Origin: Collinsella aerofaciens ATCC 25986
GTDB taxonomy: Bacteria > Actinomycetota > Coriobacteriia > Coriobacteriales > Coriobacteriaceae
Length of the DNA: 64,000 nucleotides
Assembly (NCBI RefSeq): GCF_010509075.1
Contig: NZ_CP048433.1
Span: 434,001-498,000, forward strand
Direction of reading: 5' to 3'
Made by a program: the position numbers and the translations under genes. Positions 36,383-44,779 of the stretch are shown one piece after another; position 1 is the stretch's first letter, and each line of letters begins with the position of its first letter. Below the pieces are notes generated by a model. The model did no database searches. It was not told the DNA's origin and saw only the letters and a program-made list of their open reading frames with translations.

Positions 36383-37297
36383 ATGACTGATGCCGTTGAG
36401 GTTCTGCGAATCGATTCGCTTACGGATGAGCGGCTCGACGCCTACGTGCGACTGACCGAGCGCGAGCTTCGCTGCGTGCTGGAGCCCCAAAAGGGTATCT
36501 TTATCGCTGAGAGTGCCAAGGTTATCGAGCGCGCGGTGCGTGCCGGATACCAGCCGTTGAGCTTTCTTTTGGGCGAACGCTGGCTCGATCAGATGATGCC
36601 GCTGTTTGAGCGCCTGGTTGTGCGCGAGGGCGCAGGTCCGGTTCCTGTGTTCGTTGCCTCCATGGAGCTCATGGAGCAATTGACGGGCTTTAACGTGACG
36701 CGCGGTGCGCTCGCGGCGTTTCGTCGCCCGCGGCAGATTCCGGTTGATGAGTTTCTCGACGGCGTCGTCGAGGCGGCGGGGGAGCGTCCGGTGCGTGTGT
36801 GCGTGCTCGAGGGCATTGTCGACCATACCAATGTGGGCGCGATTTTCCGTTCGGCGGCCGCATTGAACGTTGACGGTATTTTGGTCAGCCCTACGTGCTG
36901 CGACCCGCTGTACCGTCGCTCGGCCCGCGTGAGCATGGGCACGGTGTTTCAGGTGCCGTGGACGCGCATTGGCAGCGAGGCGCGTGTGTGGCCGCACGAT
37001 GGCCTGGCGGTACTGCACGAAGCCGGTTTTTCCTGTGCTGCCATGGCATTGACGGACGATTCCGTATCGCTGGACGATCCCGTGCTGCAGGAGATTGACC
37101 GCCTGGCAATCTTTATGGGTACCGAGGGTGCCGGCCTGGGTGCCAAGACTATCGCGGGCTGCGACCGGGCCGTGCGCATTCCGATGGCGCACGGGGTCGA
37201 TTCGCTTAACGTGGCAGCGGCGAGTGCCGTCGCCTTTTGGCAGCTGTGCCCGCACGTGAGTAATGAGTACCACTACCAGCCGGGGCTGTATCACTAG
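36383..37297 (+). CDS. SpoU/TrmH-family RNA 2'-O-methyltransferase
   Basis: The 304-residue product has the three SPOUT motifs: motif 1 DHTNVGAIFRSAAAL (near 150), motif 2 FMGTEGAGL and motif 3 RIPMAHGVDSLNVAAASAVA. The N-terminal part (1-110) resembles the substrate-binding domain of rRNA/tRNA methyltransferases. The exact target nucleotide cannot be told from sequence. The region before it (36274-36382) holds only a weak hairpin and a possible TATAGAT -10. Confidence 0.88.
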   Translation: MTDAVEVLRIDSLTDERLDAYVRLTERELRCVLEPQKGIFIAESAKVIERAVRAGYQPLSFLLGERWLDQMMPLFERLVVREGAGPVPVFVASMELMEQLTGFNVTRGALAAFRRPRQIPVDEFLDGVVEAAGERPVRVCVLEGIVDHTNVGAIFRSAAALNVDGILVSPTCCDPLYRRSARVSMGTVFQVPWTRIGSEARVWPHDGLAVLHEAGFSCAAMALTDDSVSLDDPVLQEIDRLAIFMGTEGAGLGAKTIAGCDRAVRIPMAHGVDSLNVAAASAVAFWQLCPHVSNEYHYQPGLYH

Positions 37298-37422
37298 GCA
37301 GATAGTTCGCACCGGGCTCTTATTCGGGGTGTTTCGGTCGACGCCGGTCGGTGCTAAGCTGGTATTGGCGTTGGCCTTAATTTGCTGTTTTGTCGGTTGA
37401 CGTGCGCTTTTGGGGAGGGCGT

Positions 37423-38775
37423 GTGGCTAAGAAATCTACGGCTATCGATGTAACGCAGGGTGTTATTTGGCAGCAGCTGCTTTCGCTGTGCGTTCCCATC
37501 TTTTTTAGTTCGTTTTTTCAGCAGGCCTACACGCTCATCGGTACGTATATCGTCGGCCAGTTTGGCGGCAAACTCGCACTGGGTGGCATTCAAGCCACGA
37601 TGGTGCTTACCGAGCTCTGCATTGGCTTTTGCGTTGGCGTTGGCGCCGGCTGCGCGGTCATTACCGGTCAGTATTTTGGCCAGCACGATGATGAGCGGCT
37701 GAGTCGTTCGGTCCATACGGCCATGACGCTCGCGTTGGTGGGCGGTATCGTTTTCTCGATTCTTGGCATAGTGTTCGTTGAGCCCATGCTGGTGCTTATG
37801 AACACGCCGCATGAACTGTTGGCCGAGGGCGTGGCATATGCTCGTTGCTATTTTGCCGCCATGGTTGCGGCGCTGCTGCTAAATATGGGAACCGCACTGC
37901 TGCGCGCCGTGGGCGACACGCGCGGGCCTGCTGTGATTATCGCTTCCGGCTGCCTTGTTAATGCGGTGCTGGATGTCATCTTCGTTGCCGTGCTTCATAT
38001 GGAGGCTCTGGGCTGCGGTATCGCGGTGGCACTGACCATTTGCTCTAACGCCACGATGATCGTGATTCGCATGATGCACGCACCGGGTGCGTGGCGGCTT
38101 TCGCTGTCCAAACTCGGCATTGATCCTGGCATTTGTAAGAGCATGATCTCGTGTGGTCTGCCGCTTGGCTTTCAGTCTGCTGCGTATTCGATTTCCAACG
38201 TTTTGATTCAGGTGTCGGTCAACTCGTTTGGTGCCGATGTCACCACGGCGTGGGGTCTTTCGGGCCGCTTAGATGGCATTGTCTGGATGGTTACCGAGGC
38301 GCTCGGCGTGTCGATCACCACGTTCTCGGCACAGAACTTTGGCGCGCGCAACTATGAGCGCATGCGCAAGGGCTACCATACGTCGCTCGTGCTGTCGTTT
38401 ATGCTCATTGGTGGCCTGTCTGCCGTGCTGCTGGTGTTCTCGGGTCCGTTGTCGCGTCTGTTTGTCGACGATGCTTCGATTTCGGCGTACACCACGACGA
38501 TTCTTCATTTCATCGCGCCGTTCTACGCGATCTTCTCGATTATCGAAAACGCGTCGGGCTCCATTCGCGGTGCCGGCGTGAGCTTGCAGCCCATGCTGCT
38601 CACGATTTTTGGCACTGTCGTGCTCAGGGTGATCTGGGTGTTTGCGATTATGCCTTTCGATCCGTCGCTTGAGCACCTGCTGCTGGTTTACCCCGTAACC
38701 TGGCTCATCACGGCCACGATGTTCACCATTTACCACCACAGCGGCAACTGGCTCGGCCGCGCCACCGCCAAATGA
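37423..38775 (+). CDS. MATE-family multidrug/cation exporter
   Basis: The 450-residue integral membrane protein has about twelve hydrophobic segments in two similar halves, with GQFGGKLALGGIQ and GAGCAVITGQYFGQHD in the first half and ALGVSITTFSAQNFGARN in the second, typical of the DinF/NorM-type MATE family. It probably exports drugs or metabolites in exchange for Na+ or H+; substrate is unknown. The GTG at 37423 follows GGGGAGG. An upstream in-frame start at 37390 would add 11 unlikely residues. Confidence 0.9.
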   Translation: MAKKSTAIDVTQGVIWQQLLSLCVPIFFSSFFQQAYTLIGTYIVGQFGGKLALGGIQATMVLTELCIGFCVGVGAGCAVITGQYFGQHDDERLSRSVHTAMTLALVGGIVFSILGIVFVEPMLVLMNTPHELLAEGVAYARCYFAAMVAALLLNMGTALLRAVGDTRGPAVIIASGCLVNAVLDVIFVAVLHMEALGCGIAVALTICSNATMIVIRMMHAPGAWRLSLSKLGIDPGICKSMISCGLPLGFQSAAYSISNVLIQVSVNSFGADVTTAWGLSGRLDGIVWMVTEALGVSITTFSAQNFGARNYERMRKGYHTSLVLSFMLIGGLSAVLLVFSGPLSRLFVDDASISAYTTTILHFIAPFYAIFSIIENASGSIRGAGVSLQPMLLTIFGTVVLRVIWVFAIMPFDPSLEHLLLVYPVTWLITATMFTIYHHSGNWLGRATAK

Positions 38776-38856
38776 TCCCTTGGGGGCGGAGGAAAACGGA
38801 TCATTTCTCTCCGTCGTGATGTCGATGATCCGTTTTCCTCCGTCCCCTTTGGATCA
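38773..38856. repeat. Large imperfect inverted repeat with GGGGAC core
   Basis: The arms 38773-38804 and 38825-38856 pair at about 28 of 32 positions around a 20-base spacer. The element starts at the MATE stop codon and ends just before the minus-strand adenosyltransferase stop, so it may terminate transcription from both sides. The right arm read in reverse has the AAAGGGGAC core also found in the hairpins at 43159-43204 and 50955-50996. Confidence 0.75.
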
Positions 38857-38857
38857 A

Positions 38858-39343
38858 TTAGTATTCGATGCCTTGACGGGCTAGGAGGCCTTCGTCAAAG
38901 TAGTGTTTGACGGGGCGCATTTCGGTGACTAGGTCGGCGAGGTCCGCGAGAGGCAGCAGCCCGCGGCCGGTGAGCACGAGCTCCGTGGTGGCAGGCTTCA
39001 GCGCGATCAGTCCCTCCACATCCTCGCGCGTCACGAATCCGCGGCGCATCGCTTCGCCGAGTTCGTCCAGAATGAGAACGTCGACCTGTGATATCTGCTC
39101 GCGTGCGAGCTCCATGATCTGCTCGGCGCAGGCCTCGGGTGTGTCGCGATCGGCCTGTACAATGCGCAGTCCCAGGCGCGGCGCGGCGTCGTGCTCGGCG
39201 CAGTGCAGCTTCTTGGCAAACTGAAGTATGAGCACGTTAAGTCCATAGCCCGTGGCGCGCAGCGCGAGCCCCAGCGCAGCCGTCGTCTTGCCCTTGCCGT
39301 CGCCCGTATAGATTTGAACCTTGCCGACTTCCAGTGATGCCAT
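38858..39343 (-). CDS. Corrinoid adenosyltransferase (CobA/CobO/BtuR type)
   Basis: This enzyme adenosylates cob(I)alamin or cobinamide using ATP. The 161-residue protein has the P-loop GDGKGKTTAALGLALRA near residues 14-30, VLILDELGEAMRRG and ELVLTGRG, diagnostic of the CobA/CobO family. It lacks part of the usual C-terminus (family about 175-200 residues). No other cobalamin genes are nearby, so it probably serves salvage of corrinoids. The minus-strand ATG has AAAGGACAG upstream. Confidence 0.9.
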   Translation of the reverse strand: MASLEVGKVQIYTGDGKGKTTAALGLALRATGYGLNVLILQFAKKLHCAEHDAAPRLGLRIVQADRDTPEACAEQIMELAREQISQVDVLILDELGEAMRRGFVTREDVEGLIALKPATTELVLTGRGLLPLADLADLVTEMRPVKHYFDEGLLARQGIEY

Positions 39344-39435
39344 CTCTGTCCTTTCGTGCCCGGCGTCGGTTTATCGCCGTCCGGGTTGGGTATTCTAGAA
39401 AACATTATCAACCCCAGTAGATGGAGTTCAAGCAG

Positions 39436-41328
39436 ATGGAGATGGATGACAACAAACGTAGAAGGAATATGATCCTCTACGTGCTCATCGCCTTCGTCGT
39501 CTACCTCGTGCTCTCGACCGTTTTGTTCCCCAACATCGGTCACACGCAGCAGATTACGAAGACCGATTACTCGACGTTTGTCAAAGCGCTCGATAAGAAG
39601 AGTGTCGACAAGGTCGAGTACAACACGGACGATTACTCGATTTATTACACCAAGAAGGGCGAGGACGAGAACATCGCCTACAAGACGACCGGTGTGCCGA
39701 ATGATGCGGGTTTTACCGATCGCGTGCTTGAATCCGGTGCGTCCCTGGAGTCGGTCGTTCCCGATAAAAACTCGGGTCTGATGACCTACTACCTGCTCAC
39801 GCTCATCCTTCCCATGGCGATTTTCTTCCTCATCGGTTGGTGGCTCAACCGCCGTATGAAGAAGGCCATGGGCGATGACGGTCCGTCGATGAACTTTGGC
39901 GGCGGTGGCTTTGGCGGCGGCGGGCTGGGTAAGTCCGGCGCTCGCGTTATCGCTTCCAAAGATGTGGGCGTGACCTTTAAGGATGTTGCAGGCCAGGAAG
40001 AGGCCAAGGAATCCCTTAAGGAGGTCGTCGACTTTCTGGAGAAGCCGCAGCGTTACGAGGAGATCGGCGCCAAGCTGCCGCGAGGTGCCCTCCTTGTTGG
40101 CCCTCCGGGAACCGGTAAGACCCTGCTCGCCAAGGCCGTTGCCGGCGAGGCGGGCGTTCCGTTCTTTAGCATTTCGGGTTCTGAGTTCGTCGAGATGTTT
40201 GTCGGCCGCGGCGCCGCCAAGGTGCGCGACCTGTTTAAGCAGGCCAAGGAAAAGGCCCCGTGCATCGTGTTTATCGACGAGATCGATACCATCGGCAAAA
40301 AGCGTGACGGCGGCGGCTTTAGCGGCAACGACGAGCGCGAGCAGACGCTTAACCAGTTGCTGACCGAGATGGACGGCTTCGATAACCACAAGGGCATCGT
40401 CGTCCTCGCTGCCACCAACCGTCCCGACAGCCTTGACCCGGCCTTGCTGCGCCCCGGTCGTTTTGACCGCCGCATCCCCGTTGAGCTGCCCGACCTGACC
40501 GGCCGTAAGAACATTCTTGAGTTGCATGCCAAGAGCGTGAAGACGCAGCCGCCGATCGACCTGACCGCGATTGCCCGCGCCACGCCCGGAGCCTCGGGCG
40601 CCGACCTGGCCAACATCATCAACGAGGGCGCCCTGCGAGCCGTCCGTGAGGGTCGCAAGCGTGCCACGCAGGACGATTTTGAGGAGTCGGTGGAGGTCGT
40701 CATCGCCGGTCAGCAGCGTAAGTCTACGGTGCTGTCCGACCACGAGAAACAGGTCGTTTCTTACCACGAGATCGGCCATGCCATCGTTGCCGCTCGCCAG
40801 AAGGGCTCTGCGCCGGTCACGAAGATCACCATCGTGCCGCGTACGAGCGGTGCTCTGGGCTACACCATGCAGGTCGAGGAGGATGAGCGCTTCCTGACCA
40901 CACGCCAGGAGGTCCTGGACAAGCTCGCTGTCTACTGCGGTGGACGTGCCGCCGAGGAGCTCATCTTTGGTGAGATGACGACCGGCGCGGCCAACGATAT
41001 CGAGCAGGCCACCAAGCTCGCCCGTAACATGGTGACGCGCTTTGGTATGTCCGATGAGTTTGGCATGATGGCGCTCGGTACCGTCCAGAATGCGTACCTC
41101 AACCAGGACACGTCGCTCACCTGCGCCCCCGGTACGGCCGAGCGCGTGGACGCGATTGTCGCCAAGCTGATCGAGGATGCGCACGACCGCGCCCTGCAGA
41201 TCCTGAAGGAGAACAAGTTCAAGCTTCATGAGCTGGCTCGTTATCTGTACAAGAAGGAGACCATCACGGGCGAGGAGTTTATGAATCTCCTTACGCGCGA
41301 GAATCCGCTGATGCCAAAGCAGCAGTAA
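39436..41328 (+). CDS. ftsH: ATP-dependent zinc metalloprotease FtsH
   Basis: FtsH is the membrane AAA+ protease that degrades damaged or regulatory membrane and soluble proteins. There are two membrane segments (about 10-30 and 115-138 counted from 39421), with an extracytoplasmic loop between. A Gly-rich linker follows, then Walker A GPPGTGKT (227-234), Walker [31 protein letters not shown], and the zinc site HEIGH at 449-453 with Asp526 as third ligand. HEIGH replaces the common HEAGH. The ATG at 39436 has GGAG 9 bases upstream; ATG 39421 is in frame but lacks an SD. Confidence 0.95.
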   Translation: MEMDDNKRRRNMILYVLIAFVVYLVLSTVLFPNIGHTQQITKTDYSTFVKALDKKSVDKVEYNTDDYSIYYTKKGEDENIAYKTTGVPNDAGFTDRVLESGASLESVVPDKNSGLMTYYLLTLILPMAIFFLIGWWLNRRMKKAMGDDGPSMNFGGGGFGGGGLGKSGARVIASKDVGVTFKDVAGQEEAKESLKEVVDFLEKPQRYEEIGAKLPRGALLVGPPGTGKTLLAKAVAGEAGVPFFSISGSEFVEMFVGRGAAKVRDLFKQAKEKAPCIVFIDEIDTIGKKRDGGGFSGNDEREQTLNQLLTEMDGFDNHKGIVVLAATNRPDSLDPALLRPGRFDRRIPVELPDLTGRKNILELHAKSVKTQPPIDLTAIARATPGASGADLANIINEGALRAVREGRKRATQDDFEESVEVVIAGQQRKSTVLSDHEKQVVSYHEIGHAIVAARQKGSAPVTKITIVPRTSGALGYTMQVEEDERFLTTRQEVLDKLAVYCGGRAAEELIFGEMTTGAANDIEQATKLARNMVTRFGMSDEFGMMALGTVQNAYLNQDTSLTCAPGTAERVDAIVAKLIEDAHDRALQILKENKFKLHELARYLYKKETITGEEFMNLLTRENPLMPKQQ

Positions 41329-41349
41329 TACTAGTTGCGCAGTGTCAAT

Positions 41350-41386
41350 CGCCCCATTTGAGTGTCAAACTCAAATGGGGCGTTTT
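41350..41386 (+). terminator. Terminator after ftsH
   Basis: A perfect 14-bp stem (41350-41363 with 41369-41382) with loop GTCAA is followed by TTTT. Confidence 0.88.
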
Positions 41387-41404
41387 GCGTGGGGAGAGTT
41401 GTAT

Positions 41405-41896
41405 ATGAAGATCGTGGTAAGTGCCTGTTTGATGGGCGAGAGCTGCAAGTATAACGGGCTCGATAACTACCATCGCGAGCTGGTCGAAGCGTGCGAACGC
41501 ACGGGAACCGAGGTTCTGTTGGTGTGCCCCGAGGTTTTTGGCGGTCTGCCCACGCCGCGCAATCCCTCCGAGATCGTGGACGGCGAGGTCCGTACCTGCG
41601 AGGGCATCTCGGTCGATCGCGAGTTTCGCCTGGGTGCAGAGCGCGCGCTCGACATGTGCGAGCAGGCGGGCGGCCCGTCCCAGATCGCTGCGTGCGTCTT
41701 GCAGGACCGTAGCCCCTCGTGTGGTGTAGGCCGTATCTACGACGGAACGTTCAGCGGTACGCTCACACCGGGTAACGGCGTTTTTGTCGACCTGCTCCTG
41801 CGCCACGGATACCGTGTGATTCCGGCTAGCGAGTTCGATCCCAGCATGCTGGAACATTGTCCACAGCACTCGAATCCAACACTTCCTCACGGGTGA
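41405..41896 (+). CDS. DUF523 family protein with altered C-terminus
   Basis: The 163-residue protein belongs to DUF523 (YbbK-like), of unknown function: MKIVVSACLMGESCKYNG at the N-terminus, VLLVCPEVFGGLPTPRNPSEI, and DRSPSCG with its conserved Cys. The conserved part ends near VIPASEFDPSMLEH. The last 15-20 residues look unrelated and overlap, on the opposite strand, a recombinase remnant, so the original 3' end was probably replaced by an insertion. The gene starts 23 bases after the ftsH terminator. Confidence 0.85.
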   Translation: MKIVVSACLMGESCKYNGLDNYHRELVEACERTGTEVLLVCPEVFGGLPTPRNPSEIVDGEVRTCEGISVDREFRLGAERALDMCEQAGGPSQIAACVLQDRSPSCGVGRIYDGTFSGTLTPGNGVFVDLLLRHGYRVIPASEFDPSMLEHCPQHSNPTLPHG

Positions 41897-41966
41897 CCGT
41901 TTTGGCATGATCCGTGAAGTTGATATTGAGTACGACCCGGTCATCAAAGACGTAGACCGAGTTGAC
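41826..41966 (-). pseudogene. Serine-recombinase C-terminal remnant
   Basis: Read on the minus strand, about 33 codons (41966 down to 41868) give VNSVYVFDDRVVLNINFTD then KTVTREEVLDSS. This resembles the extreme C-terminus of large serine recombinases/resolvases of Firmicutes conjugative elements, from memory of the family. The rest of such a 500-residue protein is missing and no catalytic Ser domain is present. The frame continues to a stop at 41826. It overlaps the 3' end of the DUF523 gene. Confidence 0.5.
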
Positions 41967-42094
41967 AGGTGCCGTACCCAGGCAGTCCCTCCCCGCGGTC
42001 CTCGCGCAGGAACGCGTACACGGCCCTCCCGTCTCTTGCGCCCCTCCTGCCCCAAACCCTGCTAGGAGCGAGTGCAGCAAACTGGAAGTTTAAA

Positions 42095-42697
42095 TTAGTC
42101 TTTGCAAATAACCTTTGAACCTTCACCATCAATTACAATTCCCTGACGATTGTTAATTGGGCATAGATTCAAATCCGAAAACTCAGTTATTATTTTCTCG
42201 GTAACTTTCTTAAATGGTGCTGTAAGAAAATGCGGAAGAACATAGAATTCAATCAAATTAAGCCCTGCATCATCTTCTTGTGAGTAGTCCTCCGGCTTTT
42301 CATCCATTTGCTCGATATATTGGATGCTTGGAGCGCATACAATCGCACCTGCCGATTCACCAATCATCAGTTTTCCCTTTGCCAATTCTTTCTTCAGCAG
42401 CTCATCCGTTCCCGTTTTACGGAGCTGGTCTATAAGGAAAAAAGAATTTCCGCCGGTAAAATAGATCACATCCGCATCTTCAAAAAGAGACTGTATCGTT
42501 GAATAAGCCTCCGTTGAAATATCAATTTCAGTTACGATTGCTCCCAACTTTTTGAATAATTTTCGAGCCGAGCCGACATAACCGGTGTAGCCTTCACGCA
42601 GCGAAGCTGTTGGAATAAATGCGACTTTTTTATTTTCAATTTCTTCCTTTATCAGACTTCCTACACTTGAAAAGTGCGAACATAAAAACATTTCCAT
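42095..42697 (-). CDS. S51-type peptidase / type 1 glutamine amidotransferase-like protein
   Basis: The 200-residue protein resembles peptidase family S51 (dipeptidase E-like): VIYFTGGNSFFLIDQLR near 77-93, nucleophile Ser115 in IGESAGAIV, and a His in FYVLPHF. Family members hydrolyse Asp-X or related peptides; substrate here is unknown. The ATG at 42697 has AAGGAG 7 bases upstream; an upstream in-frame start at 42820 would add unconserved residues. Base composition is clearly AT-rich and codon use (AAA, ATT, GAA) is unlike the rest of the window, which points to recent transfer from a low-GC Firmicute. Confidence 0.82.
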   Translation of the reverse strand: MEMFLCSHFSSVGSLIKEEIENKKVAFIPTASLREGYTGYVGSARKLFKKLGAIVTEIDISTEAYSTIQSLFEDADVIYFTGGNSFFLIDQLRKTGTDELLKKELAKGKLMIGESAGAIVCAPSIQYIEQMDEKPEDYSQEDDAGLNLIEFYVLPHFLTAPFKKVTEKIITEFSDLNLCPINNRQGIVIDGEGSKVICKD

Positions 42698-43158
42698 CAA
42701 TATTCTCCTTAGTATATAAATTCTTATTTGTTGAACTAAGCCGTGTATACCATACTCACCAATGAAAGAACGCCCTGATATAGCGTAATTTGCTGTTTTC
42801 CTGCGTACGTGCGTACACACTCCACAGGAATTCTAAGGGCCCTGCCCCCTTAGCATACGGACTTTGGAACAAAGTCTAGCGTGTTACGCCTTGCCAGAGG
42901 TGTACAGGCTCCCGGTACGCACGTACGCAGCAATTGCCATCAATGCGCCATATAAGTGGCGATCAAGTTCGCATAAAGCGACCTTGGTTCCGCAAAACAA
43001 AAGGCAGGATACCATCACCACGATGGTACTCTGCCTCTGTTCGTTTCTGTTTACCGTTCCGAGTGGTCCTTCCGCAGAATTACCGATAAACAAAAAACGT
43101 ACCCGGACCCTTTCTCGTATAGAATCGGGTTCGAGTGCGAACTGAATGTTGGAGCAAT
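42698..43158. other. Non-coding right part of the AT-richer island
   Basis: I see no convincing gene in these 460 bases. Overlapping ORFs of about 95 codons exist on both strands (42864-43145 and 42884-43171), but neither has an SD site or recognisable domain. The stretch contains a 16-bp inverted repeat and several small hairpins (for example GACTTT/AAAGTC near 42860-42876 and TACCATC/GATGGTA near 43008-43026). It has the mixed composition of a decayed mobile element. Confidence 0.5.
42801..42930. repeat. 16-bp perfect inverted repeat 98 bases apart
   Basis: CTGCGTACGTGCGTAC at 42801-42816 is exactly complementary to GTACGCACGTACGCAG at 42915-42930. The 98-base interior holds two further short stems. 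It lies at the upstream border of the S51 peptidase gene and could mark an element end or recombination site. Confidence 0.65.
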
Positions 43159-43204
43159 AAAAAACCACCACAAAGGTGCTTGTCCCCTTTGTGGTGGTTT
43201 TGGG
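43159..43204. terminator. Hairpin terminator of the GGGGAC family, bidirectional
   Basis: A 15-bp perfect stem AAACCACCACAAAGG/CCTTTGTGGTGGTTT (43162-43176 with 43186-43200) is flanked by A-run and T-run, so it can terminate in either direction. It lies at the 3' end of the minus-strand dehydrogenase gene. Read in reverse, it is nearly identical to the hairpin at 50955-50996. Confidence 0.8.
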
Positions 43205-43210
43205 TTAGGC

Positions 43211-44293
43211 CTAGAGCGTGCTGCCGTAGGCGTTGGCGGCCTTGATGGCGGCGGCGAACTTCTCGTCGGTGAAGGGCTCCGGGTTGCCTTGCTTCCACTC
43301 GTTGGTGGCGTGCGCGTACCCGCACAGGGCCGGGATATCGGACTCGGAAAGCCCGACCTGCTCAAGCGTCACGGGCAACCCCATCTGCTTGTTAAAGGCA
43401 GCATAGCGCTCAAGGTTCTCGGTGTCGCCCGTATAGGCAAACAGCACGAGCACGCCCAGGCTCACGACCTCGCCGTGCAGGTAAGTGCCCTCACGCGGAA
43501 TGCTGCAGGTGGCGTTGTAGAACGCGTGCGCCACGCTCGAGTTGTAGTAGTAATCGTTCTGGTTGGTCAGGTTGGAGACGTAGCCCGTGTTGACCACGAT
43601 GTCGAGCGCGATCTGCTTGACGGCCTCGCTCGACAGGTTCTGGCGCACGTCCTCAAGACCCTGGACGCCATAGGTAAACAGTGGCTCGGAACAGGTGTGG
43701 GCGAGCGCCAGGCCAAGACCGGCGGTGTGCTCCAGGTCGCCGGCGCTCGTGGCGTACTCGACCTCGGGCTGCTTGGACAGGGCGTCGCCCACGCCGGCCC
43801 AGAAGTACTCTGCCGGAGCCTCGGCGATGATCTTGGGATTGATGAAGATGTGCGCCGGTCGGTTGGGGTATGAATAGCCCTCGAGCGATCCATCGTCGTT
43901 GTAGACAACGGCAATGGCGGTCGCGGCGGAACAGTTAGAGCAAATCGTCGGCACGGTAAAGACGATCTTCTTGAGCTCGATGGCCGCCGTCTTGACGGTG
44001 TCGAGTGCCTTGCCGCCGCCACAGGCGATAAGCACGTCTGCCTGTTGGCAAGCGGGGGAGTTCACGACCTTGGCGATATTGGCGCGTGTGCTGTTGGTGC
44101 CGTAGACGCGCGTCTCAAGAACCTCGACATCGGTGCCTTCAAGTGCCGCCTCGATGCCCGGCAGCGCTGCAGCCAGGGCTCGCTTGCCGCCGATGATGGC
44201 GACCTTCTTCGCGCCGTACTCCGCCAGTGCGGCGGGCAGCTCGGCAAAGCAATCCTCGCCGACGGTGTAATCGCTCATTCCGATCGTGCGCAT
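43211..44293 (-). CDS. Iron-containing alcohol dehydrogenase, glycerol-dehydrogenase-like
   Basis: The 360-residue protein matches the iron-type ADH / GldA branch: Rossmann-like GGGKALDTVKT near 90-100, TICSNCSAATAIAVV, the metal-site region GVGDALSK with the ligand Asp, then a His in SVAHAFYN and another in LHGEVVSLG. The usual substrate class is glycerol or a related polyol with NAD+; the true substrate is not evident. The start at 44293 (MRTIGMSDYTVGED) has AGAAGG upstream; an in-frame start at 44353 lacks one. It is divergent from ileS. Confidence 0.88.
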   Translation of the reverse strand: MRTIGMSDYTVGEDCFAELPAALAEYGAKKVAIIGGKRALAAALPGIEAALEGTDVEVLETRVYGTNSTRANIAKVVNSPACQQADVLIACGGGKALDTVKTAAIELKKIVFTVPTICSNCSAATAIAVVYNDDGSLEGYSYPNRPAHIFINPKIIAEAPAEYFWAGVGDALSKQPEVEYATSAGDLEHTAGLGLALAHTCSEPLFTYGVQGLEDVRQNLSSEAVKQIALDIVVNTGYVSNLTNQNDYYYNSSVAHAFYNATCSIPREGTYLHGEVVSLGVLVLFAYTGDTENLERYAAFNKQMGLPVTLEQVGLSESDIPALCGYAHATNEWKQGNPEPFTDEKFAAAIKAANAYGSTL

Positions 44294-44435
44294 AGCAACC
44301 TTCTTTCGCTCGATAAAGTGCTTACAGGTATTTTGCTCCAAGAGAAGATCCACGGCCGCAAGAAATTTCGAACGTATAAAACCAGTGTTGAGGGTTTTTC
44401 GCCGGCGCGGAACGTGCTAGCATACTCCGCATAAG

Positions 44436-44736
44436 CGTTGATGGGGACGAGTAGTCGGCCGTCCGCATGCTACAGAGAGCGGGGAGTGCTGAGAACCCGT
44501 GCATGCGACCGATGAAAATCACCCCGGAGCTGCGGTCCCAACGGATATGCCGCACAGGCACGTCTTAGTAGACATCGCCGAGATGGTCGTCGATACAGGC
44601 CAGCCGAGTAACGGATGCGAGCGCGCGAATACGCGGGCGAGGGCATCTAAGCTGGGTGGTTAAGCGAAGAGCTTTTGCGGGCGTACAGCCCGTTTTGTGG
44701 CGCTTCGTCCCAGCTTGTAGGGACGGGCGCTTTTTT
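44436..44736 (+). promoter_or_regulatory. T-box riboswitch of ileS
   Basis: This leader carries the T-box hallmarks in order. GGACGAGTAG lies in stem I (about 44445-44454), followed by AGAGAGC and a probable Ile specifier ATC at 44518-44520. The T-box core TGGGTGG-TTAAGCG is at 44653-44666. An intrinsic terminator (stem 44700-44711 with 44720-44730, then six T) follows. Uncharged tRNA-Ile is expected to stabilise the antiterminator and allow ileS transcription. A possible promoter TTCGCC-17-CATACT ends at 44426. This explains most of the 486-base gap before ileS. Confidence 0.9.
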
Positions 44737-44779
44737 GGTGCCCAACGGGCGTGTGCGCCCATGACATGAAAGGGGTACC

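Noticed and set aside
43120-43150. tRNA-like T arm (GGGTTCGAGTGCGAAC)
   Set aside because: The bases on either side do not form an acceptor stem or other arms; it is a chance short match.
42884-43171. 95-codon minus-strand frame right of the S51 gene, and a 93-codon plus-strand frame over it
   Set aside because: No SD, no recognisable domain, and the minus-strand frame starts inside a terminator hairpin.
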